Positions 15,047-25,048 of a stretch of 64,000 bases of DNA are shown here, in pieces (positions within the stretch are counted from its first letter, which is position 1; the number at the start of each line of letters is the position of its first letter). Both the position numbers and the translations under genes were made by a program. The notes under the pieces are model-generated. The model was not told the origin of the DNA. It worked only from the letters and a program-made list of their open reading frames with translations, and searched no databases. The DNA is from CAWATG01 sp963785035 (GTDB lineage Bacteria; Actinomycetota; Acidimicrobiia; IMCC26256; CAWATG01), in the NCBI GenBank assembly GCA_963785035.1, contig CAWATG010000001.1, positions 62,001 through 126,000 on the forward strand, read 5' to 3'.

Positions 15047-17020
15047 ATGACTGCAGTGTCGAGCAAGCCTGGACCGAAGCCCATTCCGCCTGCTTCGGCT
15101 GTTGTGCTGAGCGAGCCTCTTGGCTACCGGATGAAACGCAAGATCCTGGGTCCGCCGCTCTCGACCGATCAGCTCGAACATGAGCGTCTCGGGATCCCGA
15201 CGGCCCTCGCGGTGTTCTCGTCGGACTGCATATCGTCGTCGGCGTACGCGACCGAAGAGATCCTGCGGGTCCTGATCGTCTCGGTCGGACTTGCGGCATT
15301 TTCGTTGGTGCTCGGACTGACAACGGCGATGCTCGTGGTGCTCTTCTTCTTGATCCTCTCGTACCGAGAGACCATCAAGGAGTACCCCACCGCTGGTGGC
15401 GCGTACATGGTGACTCGGGACAACTTCGGGATGTTCCCGGCGCAAATCGCCGGTGTTTCGCTGCTCTTGGACTACGTCCTGACCGTCGCGGTCTCGATTG
15501 CAGCCGGGACGGCCGCGCTCGTTTCAGCCTTTCCTTCTCTCGGGAACTACAGCGTGCCGATCGCGTTGTTCTTCATCGCACTTGTTGCGTTTGGCAATCT
15601 CAAAGGCGTTCGTGAGTCCGGTGTCGTATTCGCCGTTCCGACCTACTGCTTCATAGCGCTCATGTTGTTACTGATCATTGTGGGCATCGTCAAAGGTAGT
15701 TCGCTGTCGCCTCCGATCGACCCATTCAAGGAGGGCATGATTCACCGCCCGGACGGTCCCGTGGTCGGCGGTCTGATTCAGGGAGCGTCCCTTGGCGTTC
15801 TTCTCCATGCATTCGCTGTTTCGGGCACCGCCGTCACCGGGGTGGAGGCCATTTCCAATGGCGTGACCGCGTTCAAGAAGCCGGAATGGCTGAACGCGCG
15901 CCGCACGCTTGTGGCGATGGGCGGAATTTTGGGCGTCTTGTTCTTCGGCCTCTCGTGGCTCTCGACGAAGGTTCATCCGATTCCGTATGAAGAGGGATAT
16001 CCCACGGTGATCTCGCAGATCGGCAAGGAGGTGTTCGGTGGTGGATTTTTCTTTTACGCGCTCCAGGCCGGAACGATGCTGATCCTCGTCCTTGCTGCCA
16101 ATACTGCATTTGCAGACTTCCCTCGGCTCGCTTCCTTTCAAGCGGGTGACGCGTTCATGCCGCGCCAGCTCACCAAACGTGGACATCGGCTCGTGTTCTC
16201 GAACGGGATCTTGATGCTCGCCGGCTCTGCTGCGGTATTGATCATCGGGACGAGCGCCAAGGTCGAACGAATAATTCCGTTGTATGCGATCGGCGTGTTC
16301 ACGTCCTTCACGCTGTCCCAAGCAGGCATGGCCAAGCATCACCTTCGGAAGAAGGAGGCGGGTTGGCGGAAGGGCATCTTCATCAACGGATTCGGTGGGA
16401 TCCTGTCGTTCGTCGTGCTCCTCATCTTCATCCGCTTCAAGTTCACCGAAGGCGCGTGGTTGATCATCGCGCTGGTGCCGATCCTCGTCGCTTTGCTGTA
16501 CCGAATGAATCGGCAATATCAGACCGAGGCGCGGCAGTTGGAGGATGAGGCCAAGGCCGCAATCGGGGCACCGATCTTGCGCCGACACGTCGTGTTGGTG
16601 TTCGTCGACAGCTTGGATCAGAGTGCGGCACGAGCCATTCAGTACGCACGCACGCTGATGCCGAACGAACTGCGCGCAGTTCACATTGCGGTTGATCGTC
16701 AAAAGGCAGAGCGACTTGCCACGGAATGGCGACAGCTGGGGCTTTCACGTGTTGCCCTGGAGCTCGTCGATTGTCCGACCCGGCGCGTCGACCGCTCTGC
16801 CTTGGAGATCGTCGCAGCGGAAACCTCGGACGGCAGCACCGAGGTGACGGTCCTCCTGCCCACGACGGTGCACAATCGTTTCTGGCATCGCATCCTCCAC
16901 GATCGCACGGCCGACCAGATCGCAAGCGCTGTCGGTCAGCTGCCGCATGCGAACGTGACCACCGTGCCGTTTCATCTGGCGCAGGTCGCCCGAAGTTCCG
17001 ACCAAACGCTCATTCCGTGA
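15047..17020 (+). CDS. APC-family permease, KimA(YdaO)-like K+ importer
   Basis: 657 residues. The N-terminus matches the KimA signature: KILGPPLSTDQLEHERLG followed by ALAVFSSDCISSSAYATEEI. About 12 transmembrane helices span roughly 45-470, and a cytoplasmic C-terminal domain (about 500-657) begins RRHVVLVFVDSLDQSAARA. B. subtilis KimA is a K+/H+ symporter inhibited by c-di-AMP, and a disA gene is present in this window. Mycobacterial Rv2690c is in the equivalent position beside two TrkA proteins. Amino acid transport remains possible because APC permeases are diverse. GTGA overlap with the next gene. Confidence 0.82.
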   Translation: MTAVSSKPGPKPIPPASAVVLSEPLGYRMKRKILGPPLSTDQLEHERLGIPTALAVFSSDCISSSAYATEEILRVLIVSVGLAAFSLVLGLTTAMLVVLFFLILSYRETIKEYPTAGGAYMVTRDNFGMFPAQIAGVSLLLDYVLTVAVSIAAGTAALVSAFPSLGNYSVPIALFFIALVAFGNLKGVRESGVVFAVPTYCFIALMLLLIIVGIVKGSSLSPPIDPFKEGMIHRPDGPVVGGLIQGASLGVLLHAFAVSGTAVTGVEAISNGVTAFKKPEWLNARRTLVAMGGILGVLFFGLSWLSTKVHPIPYEEGYPTVISQIGKEVFGGGFFFYALQAGTMLILVLAANTAFADFPRLASFQAGDAFMPRQLTKRGHRLVFSNGILMLAGSAAVLIIGTSAKVERIIPLYAIGVFTSFTLSQAGMAKHHLRKKEAGWRKGIFINGFGGILSFVVLLIFIRFKFTEGAWLIIALVPILVALLYRMNRQYQTEARQLEDEAKAAIGAPILRRHVVLVFVDSLDQSAARAIQYARTLMPNELRAVHIAVDRQKAERLATEWRQLGLSRVALELVDCPTRRVDRSALEIVAAETSDGSTEVTVLLPTTVHNRFWHRILHDRTADQIASAVGQLPHANVTTVPFHLAQVARSSDQTLIP

Positions 17021-17295
17021 GATCCCTTATCCCCATCGGGGACGCGACCTGGCGCACGCCGGTGCGCATTCGGGGCCGCGTCCGATCGTTGCGCGTCCAG
17101 CCGTGGGCCGACGTTGCGACGCTCGAGGCAGTCGTCGTCGACGAGTCCGGCGGATTGTTACTCGTTTTCCTCGGTCGTCGCGCCGTCGCCGGGGTCGAAT
17201 TGGGCCGCGAACTCCTTGCTGAGGGCATGGTCGGCGAGCAACGCGGGTACCTCGCGATTCTCAATCCGGAGATCGAACTCATCGCCCAGGCCTGA
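17017..17295 (+). CDS. Small OB-fold nucleic-acid-binding-like protein
   Basis: 92 residues starting at GTG 17017, which overlaps the permease stop (GTGA). The pattern TPVRIRGRVRSLRVQPW ... LEAVVVDESGGLLLVFLGRR is a single OB fold as in the family next to ceoB/ceoC in mycobacteria (Rv2694c-like). Role unknown; the coupling suggests a regulatory or accessory role for the permease. Confidence 0.7.
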   Translation: MRSLIPIGDATWRTPVRIRGRVRSLRVQPWADVATLEAVVVDESGGLLLVFLGRRAVAGVELGRELLAEGMVGEQRGYLAILNPEIELIAQA

Positions 17296-17321
17296 TTCCG
17301 CAACGTTCGACTCCGTCAAGA

Positions 17322-17351
17322 TTGGACACCTCGCGCGACCTCATCTAGCGT
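17322..17351 (+). promoter_or_regulatory. Promoter of hppA
   Basis: -35 TTGGAC (17322-17327), 18-nt spacer, -10 TAGCGT (17346-17351). Transcription would start near 17358, giving a leader of about 110 nt before the AAGGAG and ATG 17469. No riboswitch was recognised in this leader. Confidence 0.5.
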
Positions 17352-17468
17352 TCGCCGGCGCTCACTTTGTGCGCAGCGGGGGTCCATGCCGTCTCCGCGT
17401 CCACGTTCTGTTGGCACGTCCCGGGTGTTCCGGAGACATGCTTCACTTCACAAGGAGCCACAGCGTCG

Positions 17469-19820
17469 ATGCTGAACATCATCGCGTCCGAGGGCGGGTA
17501 CCAGACCTTCGAGCTCGCCGGCGGTGAGTGGTTTTGGCTTATCTTCTCAGCCGCCACCGCGCTGCTCGCTATTGCGGTCGGGTTCTATCTCATGCGAGGC
17601 GTGCTCGAAGCAGATCAAGGCACGCCGAAGATGATCGAGATCGCACAGGCGATCCAAGAGGGCGCGATGGCGTACCTCAGTCGGCAGTTCAAGACGATTG
17701 CCGTGATCGTCGTCCCGCTGGCTGTGGTTGTCTTCGCAACTGCGACCGAGGTCTACAAGGCCGATACCGAAATTGGCCTCAGCTTTGTGGCTTCGGGCAT
17801 CTTCCGAACCCTGGCGTTCATCGCGGGCTGTGTGATGTCGGGACTCACCGGATACATCGGTATGGGTTTGGCCGTCCGGGGCAACGTGCGCACTGCTGCT
17901 GCAGCGAAGAGCGGGTCGCTTCCGGCGGCGCTCAAGGTTGCGTTCCGCACCGGTGGCGTTGCCGGGATGTTCACCGTGGGACTCGGCCTGCTCGGCGCGA
18001 CGACGATCATCATGATCTTCCAGAACACGGCGTCGGCCATCCTCATCGGATTCGGGTTCGGCGGTTCACTCATTGCGCTGTTTCTTCGTGTCGGTGGAGG
18101 CATCTTCACCAAGGCAGCCGATGTTGGCGCCGACCTCGTTGGCAAGGTCGAAGCTGGAATTCCTGAGGATGACCCGCGCAACCCCACGACTATCGCCGAC
18201 AACGTCGGAGACAATGTCGGCGACTGCGCAGGCATGGCCTCCGACCTGTTCGAGAGCTATGAGGTAACGCTTGTTGCCTCGATCATCCTGGGTGTCGCTG
18301 CGTTCAACTCCATCGGCGCGAATCCCGCGCTTGGATTGGTGTTCCCGGTCGCGGCACGTGCGATTGGTGTGCTTGCGTCGATCGCCGGCATCTTCGCCGT
18401 GCGCGCTACAGACAAGGACAAGTCGGCCATGGCGCCGATCAACCGAGGTTTCCTCACCGCCGGGCTCTTGACGGTGGTGGGTACGACCATCGTCGCTTTG
18501 GCGTACGTCGGCAATGATTACGCAAATGAGGGATGGAAGTGCCTAGGCGCGGTGGTTGTCGGCCTGGTCCTTGCGCAGGCACTGAGCCGACTCACCGAGT
18601 ACTTCACCTCCACGGAGCACTCCCCGGTGCGAGAGATCGCCGAGGCGGCGCGCACCGGCCCGGCCACCGTCGTGCTCTCGGGTATGAGTTCGGGCCTCGA
18701 GTCTTCCGTGTATGCCGTCATCCTCATTGCCGGAGCCCTCGGCACGGCAATTGGCATGGGGGACGGCAACATTCAGTTCTCCTTCTACCTGGTTGCCCTC
18801 ACAGGTATGGGCATGTTGGCCACGACCGGCGTCATCGTTTCCGAAGACACCTTCGGCCCGGTGTCCGACAATGCGGCTGGTATCGCCGAGATGTCGGGTG
18901 AGTTCAGCGGCGAGCCTGAGCGCATCATGGTGAGCCTCGACGCCGTCGGCAACACGACCAAGGCCGTGACCAAAGGGTTCGCCATCGGTTCTGCGGTCAT
19001 CGCTTCGGTGGCCCTGTTCGCTTCGTTCGTCGAGACCATTGGTGGTGAACTCGGCCTCAAGGACGCCGCCGGACGCCTGCTCGAAGGATCGGACTTGTTC
19101 ACGGCAGCCGCGTCGCAGGTCAACGTCGCTGAGCCGAAGATCTTCATCGGCATGCTCATCGGTGGTGCGATTCCATTCCTGTTCTCGGCTCTGGCGATTC
19201 GTGCGGTCGGCCGGACTGCCGGTGTCGTGGTTCAAGAGGTCCGGAGTCAGTTCGCGGACGGCAAGATCATGGCTGGGACGAAGAAGCCCGACTACGGCCC
19301 GGTGATCGACATTTGCACGGCAGCCTCGTTGCGTGAACTTGCAACGCCGGCCCTTCTCGCCGTCCTCGGCCCGGTCATCGTCGGATTCGGTATCAGCTAT
19401 CTCTCGTTGGGCGCATTCCTCGCGGCGGTCATTCTGACCGGCCAGCTCATGGCCAATTTCCTGTCGAACGCAGGTGGTGCGTGGGACAACGCCAAGAAGT
19501 TCATCGAGGACGGCAACGAGGGCGGCAAGGGATCCGATGCGCACACGGCGGCCGTGATCGGGGACACCGTCGGCGACCCGTTCAAGGACACTGCGGGTCC
19601 GGCGCTGAACCCGCTCATCAAGGTGATGAACCTGGTGTCGCTGCTGATTCTTCCGGCGGTCATCAGCCTGCGAGACAACGACGCAGCAAGATTTTCGATC
19701 GCCGGAGTCGCGACGCTCATCTTGATCGGCGCAGTGATGTTCTCGAAGCGTAAGTCCGGCGGCTTACGAACCGTGACGCGTGATCTTTCGATCGACCTGG
19801 AGACCGCAGCCATCGACTGA
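17469..19820 (+). CDS. hppA: Membrane-bound H+-translocating pyrophosphatase (K+-independent type)
   Basis: 783 residues, ~16 transmembrane helices; hydrolyses pyrophosphate to pump protons. Substrate motifs: DVGADLVGKVE (218-228), the acidic DNVGDNVGDCAGMASDL, and near the C-terminus GDTVGDPFKDTAGPALNP. The residue that separates the two classes is Lys498 in GNTTKA (Ala in K+-dependent enzymes), so it should be K+-independent. ATG 17469 has AAGGAG 11 nt upstream. It recovers energy from the pyrophosphate released by biosynthesis. Its own promoter separates it from the permease operon. Confidence 0.96.
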   Translation: MLNIIASEGGYQTFELAGGEWFWLIFSAATALLAIAVGFYLMRGVLEADQGTPKMIEIAQAIQEGAMAYLSRQFKTIAVIVVPLAVVVFATATEVYKADTEIGLSFVASGIFRTLAFIAGCVMSGLTGYIGMGLAVRGNVRTAAAAKSGSLPAALKVAFRTGGVAGMFTVGLGLLGATTIIMIFQNTASAILIGFGFGGSLIALFLRVGGGIFTKAADVGADLVGKVEAGIPEDDPRNPTTIADNVGDNVGDCAGMASDLFESYEVTLVASIILGVAAFNSIGANPALGLVFPVAARAIGVLASIAGIFAVRATDKDKSAMAPINRGFLTAGLLTVVGTTIVALAYVGNDYANEGWKCLGAVVVGLVLAQALSRLTEYFTSTEHSPVREIAEAARTGPATVVLSGMSSGLESSVYAVILIAGALGTAIGMGDGNIQFSFYLVALTGMGMLATTGVIVSEDTFGPVSDNAAGIAEMSGEFSGEPERIMVSLDAVGNTTKAVTKGFAIGSAVIASVALFASFVETIGGELGLKDAAGRLLEGSDLFTAAASQVNVAEPKIFIGMLIGGAIPFLFSALAIRAVGRTAGVVVQEVRSQFADGKIMAGTKKPDYGPVIDICTAASLRELATPALLAVLGPVIVGFGISYLSLGAFLAAVILTGQLMANFLSNAGGAWDNAKKFIEDGNEGGKGSDAHTAAVIGDTVGDPFKDTAGPALNPLIKVMNLVSLLILPAVISLRDNDAARFSIAGVATLILIGAVMFSKRKSGGLRTVTRDLSIDLETAAID

Positions 19821-19841
19821 GGCTGAGGCTGAGGCCGAGGC
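19818..19841 (+). repeat. Four tandem copies of TGAGGC at the hppA stop
   Basis: TGAGGC is repeated four times (third-to-fourth boundary has one T to C change), and the first copy contains the hppA stop codon. It is a short slippage-type repeat; the remaining 190 nt up to topA hold no gene and no clear promoter. Confidence 0.8.
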
Positions 19842-20033
19842 TAAAGGGGTATAAAGGGCGCAATAACGCCGGTATCATGCAGTTCTGGCGTGCGGAGGGG
19901 TAGGAAGGCTCGGGCATCCGGTTAGGGTCGCGGCGCTGCGTTCGACGGTGGGACCACGGTTGAACGACATGTCATCGCAGATGCGTGAGGGATTCCTCAA
20001 GGTGCCCCCGACCCCGCGCCGATCGTCAGGACC

Positions 20034-22890
20034 ATGGCAGTGCCGAAATCTTTAGTCATCGTGGAGTCTCCAGCGAAGGCCCGGACCATTGCGGCGTTTC
20101 TCGGTGATGACTTCATCGTCGAGTCGAGTATTGGTCATATTCGGGATCTGCCGCGCAACGCCGATGAGGTTCCGGACCGGTACAAGGGCTCCGCTGCCGG
20201 ACGTCTTGGTATCGATGTCGACGATCACTTCTCGCCGATTTATGTCATTCCTGCATCAAAGCGCAAAGTTGTCGCCACGTTGAAAGCCGCGATGAAGCAG
20301 GCCGACGAGCTGTATCTCGCGACCGATGAGGACCGCGAGGGCGAGGCAATTTCCTGGCATGTGCTGGAAGTGCTGAAGCCGAAGATTCCGGTCAAACGGA
20401 TGGTGTTCCACGAGATCACCCGCGAAGCAATCCATGCCGCGATGGAGAACTCTCGAGATCTCGACATGAAGCTTGTCGAGGCGCAAGAGGGCCGGCGGGT
20501 TCTTGATCGCCTGGTGGGTTATGAAGTTTCGCCAGTGCTGTGGAAAAAGGTCATGCCGCGGCTTTCGGCCGGACGCGTGCAGAGCGTCGCGACACGGCTC
20601 GTTGTCGAACGCGAACGCGCCCGAATGGCATTCCGTGCGGGTGAGTACTGGGATCTCGAAGCGGACCTCGTCGCCAAGGGCGTCGCGTTCGCCGGCACAT
20701 TGATCGAGCTCGATGGCAAACGCGTTCCAAACGGGAAGGACTTTGACGCCGCGACTGGACGCCTCGCGAGCCCTGCCGATTTCGTGCAGTTGGACGAGAG
20801 CGCCGCGACGGGTCTTGCCGAGCGCCTGCGGGATGCTGCATTTGTGGTGCGTTCCAGCGAATCGAGCGCATGGAAACAATCGCCTCCAGCCCCGTTCATC
20901 ACCTCGACGCTTCAACAGGAGGCGGGCCACAAACTTCGATTTGGTTCGGCGCGTGCGATGGCGGTCGCGCAACGGTTGTACGAGCGTGGATTTATCACCT
21001 ACATGCGTACGGACTCGACGAATCTCTCCGAGCAGGCCATTTCGGCAGCACGCGTCGCGTATTCGCGAGCTCTACGGCAGCGAATACCTGCCCGATGCTC
21101 CCCGCACGTATCGCCGTAAGGTCAAGAACGCGCAAGAGGCACACGAGGCGATCCGTCCTGCAGGGGACCGGATGCGCACGCCCGATGAGGTCAAGGCAGA
21201 ACTTGATGGCGATGAACGCCGTCTCTATGACCTCATCTGGAAACGGACTATTGCTTGCCAGATGACGGACTCGCGCGGTCGGCGCGTCGCTCTACGGATC
21301 GGCGCGACCTCAACAGCTGGTGAGGCGGCAACGTTCGCCTCGTCGGGCCGCACCATTGAATTCCCGGGATATCTGCGTGCATATGTAGAAGGTGCTGACG
21401 ATCCTGACGCAGAGCTCGGCGATCGTGAATCGCCGATACCGCCCGTTTCCCAGGGCGACGGCGTCGACTGCCGCGTCTTGTCCCCAAGTGGTCACAAGAC
21501 CCAGCCTCCAGCACGTTTCTCCGAAGCCAGTCTCGTCAAGGAACTGGAACAGCGCGGCATCGGGCGCCCCTCGACCTACGCAGCGGTGATCCAAACGATT
21601 CAGGACCGCGGCTATGTGTGGAAGAAGGCGACGGCGATGGTGCCGACGTGGGTTGCGTTTGCCACGATCCAGCTCCTGGAACGTCACTTCGAGCAGCTCG
21701 TCGATTATGGCTTCACCGCGACGATGGAAGAGGCCCTCGACGTCATCGCGACCGGTCAGGCTGCCACGGAGAAGTGGCTCGACGGGTTCTATTTCGGGAA
21801 CGGCACACCCGGTTTGAAACAGCTCGTCGGCGATGAAGTCGTGGCGCAGATCGACGCCCGTGAGATGAATACGGTGCCGTTGGGCCTCGACGCCGAGGGT
21901 GTCGAGATCCTCGTACGTGTCGGACGCTACGGGCCGTACCTGCAGCGAATGGAAGAGCGGGCGTCGCTGCCCGAGGATCTCCCACCCGACGAACTGACCA
22001 TCGACATGGCGCTCGAGTTGTTGGCTCGGGGGCGTGACGATGGACGTGTCCTGGGAACGGATCCCGCGAGTGGCCTTCGCGTGATCGCGCGCGACGGACG
22101 TTACGGGCCCTATGTGCAGCTCGGCGAGCATGAAACCGATCAGGTGTCGGCCGACGACGGAACTTCCGCAAGCTCGGAAGCCGTCGCAAAGCCCAAGGGT
22201 CGCTCCGCTGCCAAGAAGCAGGAGAAGCTCAAGACGGCGTCGCTCTTCAAGACCATGACGCTCGAGGCGATCACGCTCGAGCAGGCGCTCGAACTGTTGA
22301 GCCTTCCAAGGGTCGTCGGTGTTGACGCGCAAGGTGTCGAGGTTTCCGCGCAGAATGGTCGCTACGGTCCCTATCTGAAGAAGGGTACCGACACGCGCAG
22401 CCTCGAGTCGGAGGACTTGATCTTCTCGATCACGATGGAACAGTGCGAAACACTTTTCGCTCAGCCGAAGCCGCGGGGTCGCCAGGCGAAGCCGCCATTG
22501 GCTGAGCTCGGTCCGCATCCAGATTCGGGCGCGAACGTCAGGGTCCTGGAAGGCCGCTTCGGACCTTACGTCACCGACGGATCGATCAACGCCTCCTTGC
22601 CCCGCGGCGTCACGCCTGAGACCTTCACGATGGACGAGGCGGTGGCGTTGCTGCGGGCACGTGCGGAGCGCGGTCCAGCCACGCCACGAAAGACCACGAA
22701 GCGCACGGCGAAGAAGGCAACGGCCAAGAAGGCGACCGTCGAAGAAGGCAACGGCGAAAAAGGCGACCGCGAAGAAGGCGACCGTCAAGAAGGCCACCGC
22801 GAAAAGGCCACCGCGAAAAAGGCGACCGTCAAGAAGGCGACGGGCTCCGCGTCCACGTCCGGCGATTACGACCTGCCAGACGATGTCTAG
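20034..22890 (+). CDS. topA: DNA topoisomerase I, frame-disrupted
   Basis: Relaxes negative supercoils through a 5'-phosphotyrosine. From ATG 20034: Toprim (E11; D98-E-D100), the topo IA core with catalytic Tyr323 in ITYMRTDSTN, then four GRYGPY/GRFGPY C-terminal repeats (near 21925, 22100, 22360 and 22555) instead of zinc ribbons, and a Lys/Ala-rich basic tail, all typical of actinobacterial TopA. The frame changes by +1 at about 21054-21059 (first frame stops at 21119; the rest is read to 22890), and the tail contains a +1/-1 pair at 22741 and ~22804. As the gene is essential, sequencing error is the likely cause. Corrected length is ~951 residues. Confidence 0.93.
22690..22845 (+). repeat. 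Low-complexity AAGAAGGC repeats coding for the TopA basic tail
   Basis: Repeats of AAGAAGGCNACSGYC encode AKKAT-type units, as in the histone-H1-like tails of actinobacterial TopA, which aid DNA binding. Between 22741 and 22806 the register is shifted by one base so that the units read as Glu/Gly/Asp-rich instead. Confidence 0.8.
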
Positions 22891-22961
22891 CGGCGCTCCG
22901 GGCAGTCACACCTGATTTCGGTGCGGTCGTCCGGACGGCGTAGGGTTCGTCCCTTGACACG

Positions 22962-22967
22962 TAGGCT
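22962..22967 (+). promoter_or_regulatory. -10 box (TAGGCT) for the MFS gene
   Basis: TAGGCT lies 9 nt before GTG 22977, with no Shine-Dalgarno. A TTGACA (22954-22959) is far too close to be its -35. Confidence 0.35.
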
Positions 22968-22976
22968 TCAGGCTTC

Positions 22977-24415
22977 GTGAGCGCTCAACCACCTGGTCCC
23001 GCATCGACGCCAACGCCGGATTCGCCGCCGCCGTCTACCTTCTGGCGGATCTTCGGCACGCCCGCGTACTTCAGACTTTGGTGCGCTCAGGTGATTTCGA
23101 GCCTTGGCGACTGGATCGGGATTCTCGCAATTCTCGCAATCGCCGCGCGCGTGTCGAGCGACTCGGGAACGGCCGTGAGTTTCGTGATGATGGCACGTGT
23201 CGTCCCGGGATTTTTTCTGGCGACACTTGGCGGTGTCATTGTCGATCGATTCGACCGGCGAAAGGTCATGGTGTCCTGCGATGTCGGCCGTGCATCGCTG
23301 CTGATGCTGTTGCCCTTCATCGACACCGTTTGGGGTCTTGTCCTCGTCTCGTTCCTCCTCGAAATTCTCACACTGCTGTGGGGGCCGGCGAAGGACGCCT
23401 CCATGCCCAATATCGTTGGCAAGGATCAGCTTGCGTCGGCGAACTCGCTGTCGTTGTTTGCATCCTTCGGCACGTTCCCGATTGGTGCGGCACTCTTCGC
23501 GGCCCTCACCGGGCTGGCGAAGTTGCTTGGCAAGGTGCCGTCCCTGGCGAGCCTGACGGTGAACCAGGAGGTCTTGGCGCTGTGGGTCGATGCGGCGACC
23601 TACCTCCTTTCTGCATTGTTGGTCTTTCGCCTGCCGTTTGGCGGGCGAGCAGCAGGCGCGACGGGTGAGGGTGGACGACCAGCGCGCAGGGTGGACCTCG
23701 CGGGAACGTTCCGTGAGCTTGTCGAGGGCGTGCGGTTTCTTGCGAGTCATCGAACTGTGCGAGGTGTGATTGTCGGGTTGGGATTCGGGATTCTTGGCGG
23801 TGGCGCCATGATTCCGCTTGGGCCGGTCTTTGCCCGCCAGGCCCTCGGTGGTGACCAAGGCTCCACCTTCGGGATCCTGATGTCGGCCCTCGGATCGGGT
23901 GCAGCCGTTGGTGTCATGTCGTTGATGGCGTTGCAGGGCCGCGTACGCCGCTCCACGGTCTTCTCACTCGCTGTGATCGGCATGGGGACCGCATTGATCG
24001 CAGCAGCGTCGTTTTCGGCGCTCGCACCTGCGGCATTGATGGTGGTCATCGTCGGTGCGTGCGCGGGTACCGGTTATGTCAGTGGCTTTACATTGCTCCA
24101 GGAGGTCGTGTCAGACGACTTGCGAGGACGGACGTTTGCGACGCTGTACACGGTGGTGAGACTGTGCTTGTTGTTGTCGTTGACTGTTTCACCGCTTGCC
24201 GCCGACTTGTTCGACACAATCGTCGGAAACCTGACGACCGGCCACAAGCTGGAAATCGGGGGCTTCTCGTATGCCTTGCCGGGGGTGCGTCTCGCGTTGT
24301 GGTTCGGTGGTTGGTTGCCGTGTTGGCAGGCATCTTCTCGTGGCGTGAACTCCGGCGCGACCGCCGGTCGGCGCATGACCGATTCCCCCATTCGCCGACG
24401 GGAACTCTGCAATGA
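22977..24415 (+). CDS. MFS_3-family exporter (EntS-like), frameshifted near the 3' end
   Basis: Twelve-helix major facilitator with the MFS_3 features of EntS-type exporters: FFLATLGGVIVDRFDRRKVM (loop 2-3 motif) and LLEILTLLWGPAKDASMPN. GTG 22977 start; the N-terminus is Pro-rich. The uncorrected frame runs to 24461, overlapping tmk by 50 nt with an implausible Arg-rich tail. A missing G near 24310 (GGTGG/TTGG) restores LALWFGG followed by LVAVLAGIFSW and ends at 24415 with an ATGA overlap to tmk, which is the more natural end. Corrected length 479. Substrate unknown. Confidence 0.85.
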
Positions 24416-25026
24416 CAGCCCAAGGAGGGCTGTTCGTCGCACTCGAGGGCGCCGACGGTAGTGGAAAAAGCACGCAGGCGGCGCTGCTCGCAGAGCGCTT
24501 GAAGGCCGAGGGCCGCGATGTGGTCCTGACTTTCGAGCCCGGCGCGACGCCACTCGGAAGACGAATCCGCTCGTTGCTCCTGGATGATGCAGATGCCGTC
24601 GAACCGATTGCCGAGGCACTGTTGATGAGCGCAGATCGGGCCCAGCATGTGGCAGAGGTCATTGTGCCGGCGTTGGCGCGCGGTGCGGTGGTGGTGAGCG
24701 ATCGTTACATTCCGTCGTCGCTGGCATATCAGGGCGCCGCTCGGGGATTGGGTGTCGAGGTCATTCGATCCCTCAACGAGTGGGCGAGTGGCGGATTGGT
24801 TCCGGACGTCGTCATCGTCTTGGACGTGACCGAGACGGTCGCCGCTGCCCGACGCACGGGAAACCCGGATCGCCTCGAACGCGAGCAGTCCACGTTTCAT
24901 GAGCAGGTTCGCAGGACTTACCGCGAACTAGCCCAAACCAACAATTGGCTGCTCGTCGACGCCGCGGCAGACCGTCACACGATCGCCGATCACATTTGGG
25001 AAGAGGTGCGCCGAATCCTGCGCTGA
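24412..25026 (+). CDS. tmk: Thymidylate kinase
   Basis: Phosphorylates dTMP to dTDP. 204 residues with P-loop EGADGSGKST, the DR(Y) motif VVVSDRYIPSSLAYQG and a LID region with Arg residues (RRTGNPDRLERE). ATGA overlap with the frame-corrected end of the MFS gene. Followed directly by holB, a pair commonly found together in bacteria. Confidence 0.95.
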   Translation: MTAQGGLFVALEGADGSGKSTQAALLAERLKAEGRDVVLTFEPGATPLGRRIRSLLLDDADAVEPIAEALLMSADRAQHVAEVIVPALARGAVVVSDRYIPSSLAYQGAARGLGVEVIRSLNEWASGGLVPDVVIVLDVTETVAAARRTGNPDRLEREQSTFHEQVRRTYRELAQTNNWLLVDAAADRHTIADHIWEEVRRILR

Positions 25027-25035
25027 CCCACCTCG

Positions 25036-25041
25036 TATCCT
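25036..25041 (+). promoter_or_regulatory. -10 box (TATCCT) for leaderless holB
   Basis: TATCCT ends 7 nt before ATG 25049 in the 22-nt tmk-holB gap, and there is no Shine-Dalgarno. It could give holB its own transcript. Confidence 0.4.
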
Positions 25042-25048
25042 GCAACAC

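Noticed and set aside
22954..22967. TTGACA and TAGGCT as a promoter pair before the MFS gene
   Set aside because: The boxes are only 2 nt apart, so TTGACA cannot be the -35 of that -10.
24416..24461. Arg-rich C-terminal tail of the MFS protein running into tmk
   Set aside because: Adding one base near 24310 gives a normal hydrophobic last helix and an ATGA junction with tmk; the tail is out-of-frame translation.
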